Positions 55,000 through 63,692 of a stretch of DNA of 64,000 bases are shown in pieces. A program made the position numbers and the translations under genes. How positions within the stretch are numbered: position 1 is the first letter of the stretch; each line of letters opens with the position of its first letter. The notes beneath the pieces were generated by a model. It searched no databases. It saw only the letters and a program-made list of their open reading frames with translations, and was not told the origin of the DNA. The DNA is from DASUPK01 sp963848955 (lineage in GTDB: Bacteria > Actinomycetota > Thermoleophilia > Solirubrobacterales > 70-9), in assembly GCA_963848955.1 (NCBI GenBank), contig CAWKFQ010000011.1, positions 1-64,000 on the forward strand, in the 5' to 3' direction.

Positions 55000-55685
55000 T
55001 CAGAGGCCGAGGTCGCGCAGGAAGCCCGGCTTGTAGGCGGCCGAGGTTGACGAAGGTGGGGAGCGGCATGCTCGTCCGGATTGCCGCGGACGCCGACACT
55101 GCTGCCCTCGGGAACCTCGCCCTCGAGGCGCTTGCCGAGCTCGATCGCGTCGTCCTCGGTGTCGGCGCCGACCAGCAGATAGCGGAAGCGCCGCTTCACC
55201 GGCAGGCTCTCGTCACGGAGCTGGTCGGCGAGCCTGAAGGTGTCGCGGATGTGCGGCAGCTCGATCACCACCTCCCACGGGTACTCGCCGTAGCTCGCCT
55301 CCACCTTGCCCTGAATCTCGTTCTCGCGCATCTCCTCGGCCATCTCCGCCTCGTCGTCCGGGAGGGGCTCCTCGGCGTCCTTCCAATCTTCGGCGACGGG
55401 GTGCCAGCGCATCAGCCGTACCTGCCCGATCAGCCCCTCGTCTTCCATGATGTGCTTGACGACGCGCTCCGCCTCCTGGGCCGACTCCTCATGCCAGGCG
55501 TAGATGAAGACGTAGGCGCCGTCGCGGGTGACGATCAAGCTGCCGCCGAGCAGCTTGCGGGCCTCGTCGTCGAGCCGCAGGTCATGCAGCGCCCCGGAGA
55601 GGGTGTCGGCGTGCTCGTCGCGGTCGAGGGCGACCTCGACGCGCCACTCGTCACGGCTGCGGGGCGGGTCGTTCCAGTCGTTCAC
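55000..55685 (-). CDS. Conserved hypothetical protein, two frameshifts near the 3' end
   Basis: About 227 residues. N-terminal: WRVEVALDRDEHADTLSGALHDLRLDDEARKLL, VFIYAWHEESAQEAERVVKHIMEDEGL, LMRWHPVAEDWKDAEEPLP; later GEYPWEVVIELPHIRDTFRLADQLRDE and YLLVGADTEDDAIELGKRLEGEVP, two similar small alpha+beta repeats. Removing one base near 55068 and one near 55043 yields PTFVNLGR and KPGFLRDLGL with a stop at 55000, and makes the length divisible by three. No functional family recognised. Confidence 0.7.
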
Positions 55686-55695
55686 GGCCGCAACT

Positions 55696-56292
55696 CTAGA
55701 CGTCGATCAGCCGACCGCTCGGCCCCAGGTTGATCACCTTGGTTTCGCCGACCTCGTCCTCGGTGCCCCAGGCCTCGTGGATGTGCCCGCAGACGGCGAG
55801 CGGGGGACGCTTGGTTTCGATCGTTTCGAGAATCGCCTCGCTGCCCAGATGGTCGCCGGAGCTCGACGTGTCGCAGTGCCCCTTGGGCGGCGAATGGACC
55901 ACGAGCACGGCGCCCTCGGGGCAGGCTGCGAGGCGCTCGGCCGCCTGCTCCTCGTTCAGGTCGAAGCTCCAGTCCCAGGGCGTGATCGGGATTCCCGCGC
56001 CGAGGCCGAAGAAGTGCCTGCCGTCGATCTCGGTGTCCTGCCCGTGGAGCACCCTCGCGACGTCCCAGTCCTCGCAGGCTGCCCGGAGGGCGTCCTCTGT
56101 CTCGTTGTTGCCGGGCACGAGGACGGTCGGGACCGAGATTGGACGAAGCGCCTCGATGGTCTCCTCCAGGCCCTCGTGAACCGAGGCGAAGTCGCCGGCT
56201 GCGATCACGACGTCGGCCTCGGAGGAACGCTCGGCCAGGCTAGCCGCCTGGTCGAGGTTGCGATGCAGGTCACTGAACGCGAGCAGCCTCAC
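55696..56292 (-). CDS. Calcineurin-like metallophosphoesterase
   Basis: 198 residues. Metallophosphoesterase motifs in order: LLAFSDLHRN (D, H), VIAAGDFAS (GD), VLVPGNNETE (GNxE), VLVVHSPPKGHCD (H) and AVCGHIHEAWG (GHxH). All metal ligands of the dinuclear centre are present. Small YfcE/phosphodiesterase-like type; substrate unknown. Confidence 0.9.
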   Translation of the reverse strand: MRLLAFSDLHRNLDQAASLAERSSEADVVIAAGDFASVHEGLEETIEALRPISVPTVLVPGNNETEDALRAACEDWDVARVLHGQDTEIDGRHFFGLGAGIPITPWDWSFDLNEEQAAERLAACPEGAVLVVHSPPKGHCDTSSSGDHLGSEAILETIETKRPPLAVCGHIHEAWGTEDEVGETKVINLGPSGRLIDV

Positions 56293-56322
56293 GGCCCGCA
56301 GTCTCTCACGGGATTTGGCGCG

Positions 56323-57270
56323 CTACGCGGCGCGCCTGGTCGGGATGTCTCCCGGGCGCAGGTAGCCGAGCTCGTCGAGCTTTTCGGCCAGGATGTCGTG
56401 CATCTCGATGATCTCCCGGCGGGTCATGTGGTCGGTCCAGCCGCCGGGCTCCGCCCGGCGGATCTCGCGGCCGGCGCCCTTATCGGCCTTCGGCACGCTC
56501 GAGTAGGAGTGGGTCCCGGCGATCTCGTCGAGCTGCTCCCGGCTGGCCTCGATGCCAAGCATGGAGCAGATCCGCTCCAGTGCAGCGACCGGGTCAGCTC
56601 GCATCTCCTCGTAGCGGATCAGGACGCGACGCTTGGGCTCGGTCCGCGCGTAGGTCTCCTGCACCACCTCGGTGCGATGCAGCCAGACGCTCGACTGCCA
56701 GCGGATCAGGGCCGGCCTGCCGGTGTCATCGAGGGGATAGGCGCCCTCGTCGGTGGCCCAGCTTCCGTCCTTGTAGGCGTCGAGCCAGGAATCGACGACG
56801 TCGCGGCCGTCCCGCAGCAGGAAGATCAGCGATGACTGGGGGAAGACGTCCATGATCGTGTCCGCGGCATGGGAGCCGGGCTCCTTGACGACGACGATCG
56901 GTTGGTCGATGCCGCCCGCCGCGGCGATGTCTTGGGCGGCCTGCGCCTCGAAGCGCGCGCTGATCAGGTCTCGCAGCTGCGGCACCCACGTATCGCGGTA
57001 GCGGTCGGAGAAGAGGTAGTCGCGTTTCTTTCGTTTGAAGTCGGCGAGCGTGCCGAGCTTCGGCGGATCCTTGGCCGTCGCCCACGCCAGCGGAATCGGG
57101 CGCCAGACGCCGAGGTGGTGTCCGATGTGGGGGTCGTCGACCGGGATCACCCGGTCGAGTTCCGAGAGCATCCGCAGCAGCCAGGTGCTTCCGCTGCGCG
57201 ACGAGCCGAAGATCCAGGCCAACCGCCCCGGTGCCTTCACGGAGATCTCGGGTTTGACTCCCTCTGGCAC
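56323..57270 (-). CDS. Sulfotransferase family protein
   Basis: 315 residues. The PAPS 5'-phosphosulfate loop is WIFGSSRSGSTWLLRMLSEL (near residue 18), and the 3'-phosphate region lies at VDSWLDAYKDGSW with LIFLLRDGRDV before it. The C-terminal RRVLIRYEEMRADPVAALERICSMLGI is typical. Cytoplasmic; transfers sulfate to an unknown lipid, glycan or small molecule. Divergent from the gene at 57454 with a 180-base gap. Confidence 0.88.
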   Translation of the reverse strand: MPEGVKPEISVKAPGRLAWIFGSSRSGSTWLLRMLSELDRVIPVDDPHIGHHLGVWRPIPLAWATAKDPPKLGTLADFKRKKRDYLFSDRYRDTWVPQLRDLISARFEAQAAQDIAAAGGIDQPIVVVKEPGSHAADTIMDVFPQSSLIFLLRDGRDVVDSWLDAYKDGSWATDEGAYPLDDTGRPALIRWQSSVWLHRTEVVQETYARTEPKRRVLIRYEEMRADPVAALERICSMLGIEASREQLDEIAGTHSYSSVPKADKGAGREIRRAEPGGWTDHMTRREIIEMHDILAEKLDELGYLRPGDIPTRRAA

Positions 57271-57453
57271 GATGCCCCTTTTACGATCGGGATACTGACA
57301 GGGTTTGCCGCGTCCGGAGGACGCAGCATCAAACCCCCGTCAGACAGAAGACCGCATGCCGCCTTCGATACCCCAGGGGGTGGGGCCGAAACCCCGCTAA
57401 TCGGTGGCTAGACTCGATTGAGGGGAGATTGTTCGTCCGCGAATAGGAGCGAA
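57271..57453. other. Divergent intergenic region
   Basis: 183 bases between the sulfotransferase and a divergent gene. Contains GC-rich inverted segments (GGTTTGCC...; CCCC-AGGG-GGTGGGG and GGGGCCGAAACCCC) that can fold into short hairpins. No gene; probably the promoters of both flanking genes. Confidence 0.4.
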
Positions 57454-57825
57454 GTGGGAAAGATCTGGGTTCTCGATACAGAGACGAAGGGCACCGGAGC
57501 CGAGATGGTGCCCCTCGAGAAGGCGAACCGGCGGTCCGCCGGCGGCGGCCCGCGCCAGGTCATCGCGCCCAAGCCGAAGCAGCGACCCGAGCCCGCGCCC
57601 GCCCCGCGGGGCCCGCTGAGGTTCAAGGTCGTCGACGTGATGACCCAGCTCCCGCTCGCAGAGGACGCGGATACACGCAGCACGCTCGAGGTCCTGGAGG
57701 GGGTCCGCAGCATCGTGGACGTCCGGATCTACGCGTGGCGGGCGGAGGATGAGGACTGGAAGCCGCTCAACTTCGACGAGAAGAAGCGGTTGTGGAATCT
57801 CAGGGGCGCCGCGACCGCGGCCTGA
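57454..57825 (+). CDS. Conserved hypothetical protein
   Basis: 123 residues from GTG 57454 with AGGAG five bases upstream. N-terminal KIWVLDTETKGTGAEMVPLE, a basic/proline linker (PKPKQRPEPAPAPRGP), then FKVVDVMTQLPLAEDADTRSTLEVLEGVRSIVDVRIYAWRAEDEDWKPLNFDEKKRLWNLR. The two-part plan with a Pro linker suggests an adaptor; no function recognised. Confidence 0.75.
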   Translation: MGKIWVLDTETKGTGAEMVPLEKANRRSAGGGPRQVIAPKPKQRPEPAPAPRGPLRFKVVDVMTQLPLAEDADTRSTLEVLEGVRSIVDVRIYAWRAEDEDWKPLNFDEKKRLWNLRGAATAA

Positions 57826-57882
57826 CCCGCAGGGCCAGAGCCGAAGGTGGAAATGTCTGAGTGACGGGTAAGCGATACCCGC

Positions 57883-58542
57883 ATGCCCAGAGTGGCCATC
57901 CTGGACGTCGACGGCACGCTCGTCGACACGAACTACCACCACGCGATCGCCTGGTTCCGGGCGTTCAGGCGCCATTTCCTGACGCTCCAGGTCTGGCGGA
58001 TCCACCGTCACATCGGAATGGGCGGCGACCAGTTGGTCGCCGCACTCGCCGGGGACGAGGTGGAGGAGCGGCTCGGTGACAGCATCCGGGACGCCGAGTC
58101 CGAGCTCTACCGGGAGTTGATCCGCGAGGTGCAGGCGATGGAGGGGTCGCGCCAGCTGATCGAGGACCTGAAGGACGCGGGCAACGCCGTGGTGCTGGCG
58201 AGCTCGGCCAAGGAATGGGAGGTGCAGCACTACCTCGAGCTGCTCGGGGCCGCCGAGATCGTCGATGCCTGGACCACCTCCGATGACGTCGAGCGGACCA
58301 AGCCCGAGCCCGACCTCGTGGACGCGGCCCTGGAGAAGGTCGGAGGGCGGCCCGAGGAAGCGACACTGATCGGGGACACCGTCTGGGACGTGGAAGCTGC
58401 GCACCGCGCCGGCGTCGAGGCGCTCGCTGTACTGACCGGCGGGTTCTCCGAGCAGGAGCTGAGCGACGCGGGCGCGCGCGAGGTCTTCACCTCGGTCGAA
58501 GAGCTGCGCCAGAGCCTGGTCGAGACGCCGCTGCAGAGCTAG
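57883..58542 (+). CDS. HAD-superfamily phosphatase (phosphoglycolate-phosphatase-like)
   Basis: 219 residues. HAD motifs: AILDVDGTLVDTNYHHAIAW (nucleophile and acid Asp), VVLASSAKEWEVQHY (motif II Ser), RTKPEPDLVDAAL (motif III Lys) and TLIGDTVWDVEAAHRAG (motif IV). The helical cap between motif I and II (about 18-85) is of the C1 type. Hydrolyses a small phosphomonoester. Its stop overlaps that of the lipoate-ligase gene (CTAG 58539-58542). Confidence 0.92.
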   Translation: MPRVAILDVDGTLVDTNYHHAIAWFRAFRRHFLTLQVWRIHRHIGMGGDQLVAALAGDEVEERLGDSIRDAESELYRELIREVQAMEGSRQLIEDLKDAGNAVVLASSAKEWEVQHYLELLGAAEIVDAWTTSDDVERTKPEPDLVDAALEKVGGRPEEATLIGDTVWDVEAAHRAGVEALAVLTGGFSEQELSDAGAREVFTSVEELRQSLVETPLQS

Positions 58543-59291
58543 GCGGCGCCGGCCGGCTCCAAACTGTGGGCGGCGGCCTCCACCGTTTTCTCGTCGAGCT
58601 CGGCGTCGACCAGCTCGTAGCGCTTGGCGAGCTCGGCGATCAGCGCCTCCTCGAGCTCGCCGACATCGACCTCGCGGCCGAGCTCCTCGGCGACGCTGCC
58701 TGACGTCGCCGGGTCCCATTCCAGCTCCAGCGCCCTGTAGACCGGCTCGAGCACCCGCGCCACCTCGCCGCCGCCCGATGCGACCACCACTCCGCCCATG
58801 TGAGCGCCGCCGCGGATCATCCGCTGGCCGATACCGGCGAGCTTGGTGGCGCCTCGCGCGTTGACGCTGTAGGCGCCGGGGCAGTACTCGCCCGGGACCT
58901 CGCCGACCCTGGCGTCGACGCCCAGCCCACGGAGGGTGTCGGCGATCAGGTCCGCCATCTCCTCGAAGCGGGCGTAGGTGCGCTTCGGCGGCTGCGGGTC
59001 TGCGTAGGCCCGGGCGATCGCGATCGTGCCCTGGTGAAAGACGGCGGCGCGGCCGCCCGCGAGGCGCTCGACGGCCGCGAAGCCGGCGGCGCGGGCGGCT
59101 TCCGCGGCGGCCTCATAGCCGGGGCTGGCGATGTCCTGGCGGCCGAAGGCGACCTCGTTGCCGGGCCGGTGGATGCGGATCGTCGGGGGAAGCTCCCCGG
59201 CGGCCACCCGTCCCAGGATGGTGCGCGAGATCGCCGTGCTGAGCTCGGGCTGGGCGGGGAAGGAGTGGCGGATGAGGCGGAGTCGCTCCAC
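58539..59291 (-). CDS. Lipoate-protein ligase/transferase family protein
   Basis: 250 residues. BPL/LplA pattern: RIHRPGNEVAFGRQD, AVERLAGGRAAVFHQGTIAIA (in place of RRxSGGGxVxH), and GAYSVNARGATKLAGIGQRMIRGGAHMGGVVV with the lysine that binds the acyl-adenylate. Attaches lipoate or octanoate to dehydrogenase or GcvH domains. The altered GG motif leaves specificity open. Confidence 0.87.
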   Translation of the reverse strand: MERLRLIRHSFPAQPELSTAISRTILGRVAAGELPPTIRIHRPGNEVAFGRQDIASPGYEAAAEAARAAGFAAVERLAGGRAAVFHQGTIAIARAYADPQPPKRTYARFEEMADLIADTLRGLGVDARVGEVPGEYCPGAYSVNARGATKLAGIGQRMIRGGAHMGGVVVASGGGEVARVLEPVYRALELEWDPATSGSVAEELGREVDVGELEEALIAELAKRYELVDAELDEKTVEAAAHSLEPAGAA

Positions 59292-59323
59292 CCGACCAAG
59301 TTTGACGGGCGCCGGGCTCGAAC

Positions 59324-60046
59324 CTAGGCGGCCTCGTCCGGATCGTCCCCGAGCAGCGCCTCGCGCAGCAGCCGCTCCTCCTCGTCGAAGAGATGGCCGA
59401 TCGTGCGGTCTCGGTCGAGCAGGATCCGTCGCTTGGTCTGGGTGGTCGCCTCGCGCGGCGCCGAGGCGATGCGACCGGCCAGCTCGACCGCTCGTGCCAT
59501 CAACTCATCGGTGGTGTGGACCGCCCCGACGATCCCCAGGCGGAGCGCGCCGGGGGCGTCGAGCAGCCTGCCGGTGAGCGTGAGCTCGGCGGCCACCGGC
59601 GCCGGGAGGGCGGCTCGTGCGGCCGCGTAGCTCGGTGGTATCCCGCGTGGCAGCTCGGGGAAGCCGAAGCTCGCGTCCTCGGCCGCCAGACGCAGGTCGC
59701 AGAGGAGCGCGAGGGCGAAGCCGCCGGCCAGCGCCGGCCCGTTGACAGCCGCGACCACCGGCTTGAGGCAGCCGCCGACGGCGCGAAAGGAGCCGATGCT
59801 GGTCTCCACGAGGCGCTCCCTGTGAGCGCGGTCGCCGCCGAACTCGCTCGTGTCCATTCCCGAGCAGAAGGCCGGCGGGGCTCCGGTGAGCACGATTGCG
59901 CCGACCTCGGGGTCCTCGCCGAGCGCGCCGAAGGCGTCGGTCAACTCGACCCGCAGGTCGATGGAGAGGGCATTTCGCTTTTCGGGCCGCTGGAGCGTGA
60001 CCACCGCGACTTCCTCGCGACGCTCCAGGGAGAGGAGGCCGGCCAT
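59324..60046 (-). CDS. Enoyl-CoA hydratase/isomerase (crotonase) family protein
   Basis: 240 residues from ATG 60046. AVVTLQRPEKRNALSIDLRVELTDAF, APPAFCSGMDTSEFGG (oxyanion hole), AAVNGPALAGGFALALLCDLRLAAEDASFGFPELPRGIPPS (second oxyanion loop, Glu in ELP). A longer frame upstream is antisense to yjbQ. Substrate unknown; beta-oxidation-like reaction. Confidence 0.9.
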   Translation of the reverse strand: MAGLLSLERREEVAVVTLQRPEKRNALSIDLRVELTDAFGALGEDPEVGAIVLTGAPPAFCSGMDTSEFGGDRAHRERLVETSIGSFRAVGGCLKPVVAAVNGPALAGGFALALLCDLRLAAEDASFGFPELPRGIPPSYAAARAALPAPVAAELTLTGRLLDAPGALRLGIVGAVHTTDELMARAVELAGRIASAPREATTQTKRRILLDRDRTIGHLFDEEERLLREALLGDDPDEAA

Positions 60047-60085
60047 GGCGGGCATCATCTCCGAAACGGAATCAGGAGGAGCAAC

Positions 60086-60547
60086 GTGAAGGCGCACACC
60101 GAGTACATGACCTTCAACACGGATGAGCGGCGCGAGTTCGTCCGGATCACCGAGAACGTGCAGAGCGCGGTCGACGTCTCCGGGGTCGCGGAGGGGATGG
60201 TGCTGGTCTCGGCGATGCACATCACGGCCGCCGTCTGGGTGAACGACGACGAGCCGGGGCTCCAGCAGGACACGCTGGAGTGGCTCGACAAGGTGGCGCC
60301 CCCGAGCTGGAAGGAGCCCGCGAACGAGGTGGCCCGCGAGCTGTTGCCCGATCCCGGCGACTATCGCCACCACCGCGGCGGCGAGGACAACGGCGACGCG
60401 CATCTCAAGAATCTGCTGGTCCATCACCAGGTCGTCCTGCCGATCACCGAGGGCCGCCTCGATCTCGGCCCCTGGCAGGCGGTCTTCTATTGCGAGTTCG
60501 ACGGCCGCCGCTCGAAGCGCCTCGTGATCAAGGTGATGGGCGATTGA
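60086..60547 (+). CDS. YjbQ family protein (secondary thiamine-phosphate synthase type)
   Basis: 153 residues from GTG 60086 with AGGAGGA upstream. Family pattern: EFVRITENVQSAVDVSGVAEGMVLVSAMHITAAVWVNDDEPGL, WLDKVAPP, YRHHRGGEDNGDAHLKNLLVHHQVVLPITEGRLDLGPWQAVFYCEFDGRR. The conserved His and Glu/Asp of the YjbQ pocket are present. E. coli YjbQ makes thiamine phosphate at low rate; the true role is unclear. Its stop overlaps the first base of a REP-like repeat. Confidence 0.9.
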   Translation: MKAHTEYMTFNTDERREFVRITENVQSAVDVSGVAEGMVLVSAMHITAAVWVNDDEPGLQQDTLEWLDKVAPPSWKEPANEVARELLPDPGDYRHHRGGEDNGDAHLKNLLVHHQVVLPITEGRLDLGPWQAVFYCEFDGRRSKRLVIKVMGD

Positions 60548-60620
60548 TGCGAGGGTGCGCCGATAATGCGAGGGTGCTCCGCAAGGAGCAACCCGTTTCG
60601 TGATCGGCGCAACCCGTTTC
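60547..60620 (+). repeat. REP-like hairpin repeat nested inside a second copy
   Basis: Outer arms ATGCGAGGGTGCGCC (60547-60561) and GGCGCAACCCGTTTC (60606-60620) equal the copy at 8225. Within the loop lies another complete element, ATGCGAGGGTGCTCC (60566-60580)-GCAA-GGAGCAACCCGTTTC (60585-60599), with a GNRA tetraloop. The bases GAT occur on both sides of the inner copy (60562-60564 and 60602-60604), as if it had entered a GATC loop. The region holds the AGGAG and GTG start of the next gene. Confidence 0.62.
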
Positions 60621-61495
60621 ACGCAGCCCGCTCAGGGGGAGGGCCGCTCCGGTGCCGCGCCCGCCCTGGTCATCGGCGCGGTGGTCTCGGTCCAGCTCGG
60701 TTCGGCGACGGCAACCACCCTGTTCGACCAGGTCGGGCCTGCGGGCGCGGTTCTCTATCGGCTGCTGTTCGCCGCGATTCTGCTGCTCGCGATCTGGCGG
60801 CCGGTTCTCATGGAGGCTGGCCGCGAAGGGCTGATGTTGGTGATCGCTTTCGGGGTGACCCTCGCTGGGATGAACCTCAGCTTCTACGAGTCCCTGGACC
60901 GGATCGATCTCGGGATCGCGGTGACCTTCGAATTCGTCGGGCCCTTGCTCGTCGGGCTGCTGGGGTCGAGGCGGGCGCTCGACCTGGTCTGGGTCGCCTG
61001 CGCGGCGATCGGCGTGCTTCTGCTCACCCGGCCGTCGGGGTCGGCGAGCGCGGCGGGCATCGGCTTCGCACTGCTCGCCGGCGGGTTCTGGGCCGCGTAC
61101 ATCTTGCTCAGTGCCCGGGTGGGCCGGGCCTTCTCTGGCGGCCGGGGACTCGCTCTTGCGATGGGGGTCGCTGCGGCGCTGATGGTCGTCCCCGGAACCG
61201 CGGCCGCGGGTGGCGATCTGCTCGACCCTGGAGCCGCTGCTGTCGGCGCGGCGACCGCGGTGCTGAGCTCCGTGATCCCATATTCGCTCGAGCTCGAGGC
61301 GCTGCGTCGGATCGCGGTCGGCACCTTCGGGGTGCTGATGAGCCTCGAGCCGGCGGTGGCCGCACTGATCGGACTTGTCGCCCTCGATCAGGGGCTCGCG
61401 GCCATCGAGGTGCTGGGCATCGCCCTGGTCGTGGTGGCCAGTGCGGGCGTGCTCGGAGCGTCGGTGGCGCAGGCGCCCGACCGAGGCGTGACTAG
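60600..61495 (+). CDS. EamA/RhtA-type DMT transporter
   Basis: About 297 residues from GTG 60600, inside the REP element. Ten membrane helices in two EamA repeats: VSVQLGSATATTLFDQVGPAGAVLYRLLFAAILLLAI, LSFYESLDRIDLGIAVTFEFVGPLLVGLLG, then IPYSLELEALRRIAVGTFGVLMSLEPAVAALIGLVALDQGL. RhtA relatives export amino acids such as threonine and homoserine. The frame stays open to 61757 across an opposite-strand gene; family length suggests the real stop is TAG 61493-61495, which would need one lost base. Confidence 0.84.
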
Positions 61496-61692
61496 GCCGC
61501 GCGCCGAAGCCGCCGCAGCCGGCGGGCGAAGCGCAGGCGGGCGAGGCCGGAGGCCGCTGACATCTCGATCGTCGGCTGCTCGGGCTGGGTCACGCCGAGC
61601 AACGACGGCATGTGGCGCTCGATCTGGGCCTGGAGGCAGGCCCGACACGAGCACTCAGGAACGGATATGCCTGTGGTTGAACAGACCGTCAT
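61492..61692 (-). CDS. Small Cys-rich protein
   Basis: 66 residues from ATG 61692. The N-terminus MTVCSTTGISVPECSCRACL holds four cysteines (C4, C14, C16, C19) that could bind zinc; the C-terminus is Arg-rich (LARLRFARRLRRLRRAA). A compact Cys cluster plus basic tail suggests a nucleic-acid-binding zinc ribbon-like peptide. No family recognised. The longer frame upstream to 61905 looks non-coding. Confidence 0.45.
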   Translation of the reverse strand: MTVCSTTGISVPECSCRACLQAQIERHMPSLLGVTQPEQPTIEMSAASGLARLRFARRLRRLRRAA

Positions 61693-61829
61693 CCGAGTTC
61701 CATAAGCCGAAGCGCGTTCACGGTAACCCCATCGGCGGTCGGAAATCCCGCAAATAGCTCGAAAGCTGCGTAGTTGACGTCCTGTCACTGCGAACCCCCT
61801 ATGAGCCCCCTGCAAGGATCCGCGGGGAA

Positions 61830-62667
61830 ATGGAAGCACAGGGTCCAGACGTGCGCGCCGGTTCCGTTGCGGAGGCGGTGGCCGAGGCGCAGGTCCACGC
61901 GCCAACGCGGGGCAACCGCAAGTTGGAGAGCTTCCTCGACGCCGTCAACGCCGACGAGCGGGTTCGGGCCTGGTGGTACATGGCCCAGATCAATTCGGAG
62001 CGCCTCGGGATGTCGGATCACTCCTGGGTTCACGTGCAGGTGGTGCTCAACATCGCCCTGCGGCTGCTGCGCCTGCTGGTCAAGGGCGGCATCGAGCCGG
62101 CGATGGTCACCGAGCACGGGATGAAGGACCGTGACGCCGAGGTGGTGGTGGCCGGCGGCGCGCTGCTCCACGACGTCGGCATGTCGATCCACCGCGTCGA
62201 CCACGAGGCCTACAGCCTCTTCCTGGTCCAGCGAGCGGCTGCGAGTCGCTGCTCGCCGACATCTATCGGGAGCCCAGAGCGGACGGTGGTGACCTCGGAG
62301 ATCCTGCACGCGATCATCGGCCACCGCCGCCGCGGCGAGCCCTACACGCTTGGAGGCCGGGGTGGTGCGGGTCGCCGACGCGCTCGACATGGCCGAGGGC
62401 CGTTCGCGGATCCCGGTCGAGGACGGCCAGTACGGGATCCACGCCCTCTCCGCAGCGGCGATCGACGAGGTCCGGATCGAGGGCGGGGAGGAGCGCGCCG
62501 TCCGGATCGAGATCGACATGAACAACTCCGCCGGCATCTTCCAGGTCGACGACCTGCTCGCCACCAAGCTCCGCGGCACCCCGCTCGAGGGCCACGTGGA
62601 GGTGATCGCCGAGGTCTCGGGCGAGACGGAGAAGCGCCTGCTGACCGGGCTTCCGGCTCTAGGCTGA
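61830..62667 (+). CDS. HD-domain phosphohydrolase, frameshifted
   Basis: About 279 residues. HD ligands in order: SDHSWVHVQVVLNIALRLLRLL (H), GGALLHDVGMSIHRVDHE (HD), SEILHAIIGHRR (H), GVVRVADALDMAEGRSRIP (D). Compensating indels near 62240-62275 garble about 12 residues, and an extra base near 62357 shifts the frame; correcting them gives one protein with a C-terminal alpha+beta domain (AIDEVRIEGGEERAVRIEIDMNNSAGIFQVDDLL). Likely a nucleotide or dNTP phosphohydrolase. Confidence 0.83.
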
Positions 62668-62767
62668 CCCGTAGGCCTTCGGGATCGGTAGGCGCGTCGG
62701 CCAGCAAGCCCGGGTCCTGAGCCAGGGGAGGGTTTCGGGCTGCGAGCCGTTCCACGACTTATTCGTT

Positions 62768-63692
62768 TTGGGGTACGAATTTCTCGCGAACCGATCGATC
62801 GGTCGAGAGATCGTCGGCGGCAAGCACGGGGTGATCGCACGCCGGCAGCTGCTCGAGCGGGGCGTCCCTCGGAAGGTGATCGAGCGCCGACTGGGGAAGG
62901 GTCGACTCCACACTCTCTGGCGTGGCGTCTATGCCGTCGGCAGGCCTTGGGGTCACCGTTCGCGGGTGGTGGATGGCGGCTCTGCTCGCCTGCGGCGCGG
63001 ACTCCGTCCTCAGCCACGGAACCGCCGCGGAGCTTTGGGGCATTCGCGAGACGAACCTCAGCAATGAAGGAGAGCAGGATCGGCCGAAGGTGATCCACGT
63101 CACGGTTCCGGACCACAAGAGCCACCGCCGGAGCGGGATCAGGGTCCACAGGCGGATGGATCTCGATGGCACCAACCGCACGGAGCACGAGCGCATTCCG
63201 GTCACGAGCCCGAGCCGCACCCTGATTGACCTTGCGGTCGTCTTGGACCGAGATCGGCTGGAGGGTTGTGTAAATCAGGCGGACAAGCTGGGGTTGGTGG
63301 ACCCGGAGCGCCTTCGCCGGCAGATCGACAACCACCGCGGCATGGATGGCGTCGCATCACTTCGCCGGATCCTCGACCGCCGTACCTTCACCCTCACTGA
63401 CTCGGAGCTCGAGCGCCGGTTTCTCAGGCTTGTGCGCCGGGCGGGGCTGCCAACGCCCAAGACGCAACAGCGGGTGAACGGGTTGCGAGTGGACTTCTTC
63501 TGGCCCGAGCTACTTCTCGTCGTCGAGACCGATGGCCTGCGCTACCACCGGACCGCAAGCCAGCAGGCAAAGGATCGAGTACGAGATCAGGTCTTGGTCA
63601 CGGCCGGCTTCACTGTTCTCAGGTTCACCCACGCCCAAGTGACGTATGAAGTGGACCATGTCGTGGAGACACTGGGGGCGGTTGCGAATTGA
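62768..63692 (+). CDS. AbiEi-type antitoxin-domain plus DUF559 endonuclease-like protein, frameshifted
   Basis: About 307 residues from TTG 62768. N-terminal winged helix of the AbiEi kind: GGKHGVIARRQLLERGVPRKVIERRLGKGRLHTLWRGVYAVG. One extra base near 62955, then LLACGADSVLSHGTAAELWGI, IPVTSPSRTLIDLAVVLDRD. The C-terminus is a Vsr-like DUF559 nuclease fold: RVDFFWPELLLVVETDG, RDQVLVTAGFTVLRFTHAQV with the D...E-x-D pattern. No AbiEii toxin is adjacent. Very common as solitary genes in actinobacteria; function unproven. Confidence 0.85.

Noticed and set aside
59300..59330. GGTTCGAGCCC-like sequence on the minus strand as a tRNA T-arm
   Set aside because: Flanking bases do not pair as a five-base stem, and no anticodon or acceptor arm can be found.
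62768..63692. Complete AbiE toxin-antitoxin system
   Set aside because: Only the AbiEi-like domain fused to DUF559 is present; there is no AbiEii nucleotidyltransferase next to it.
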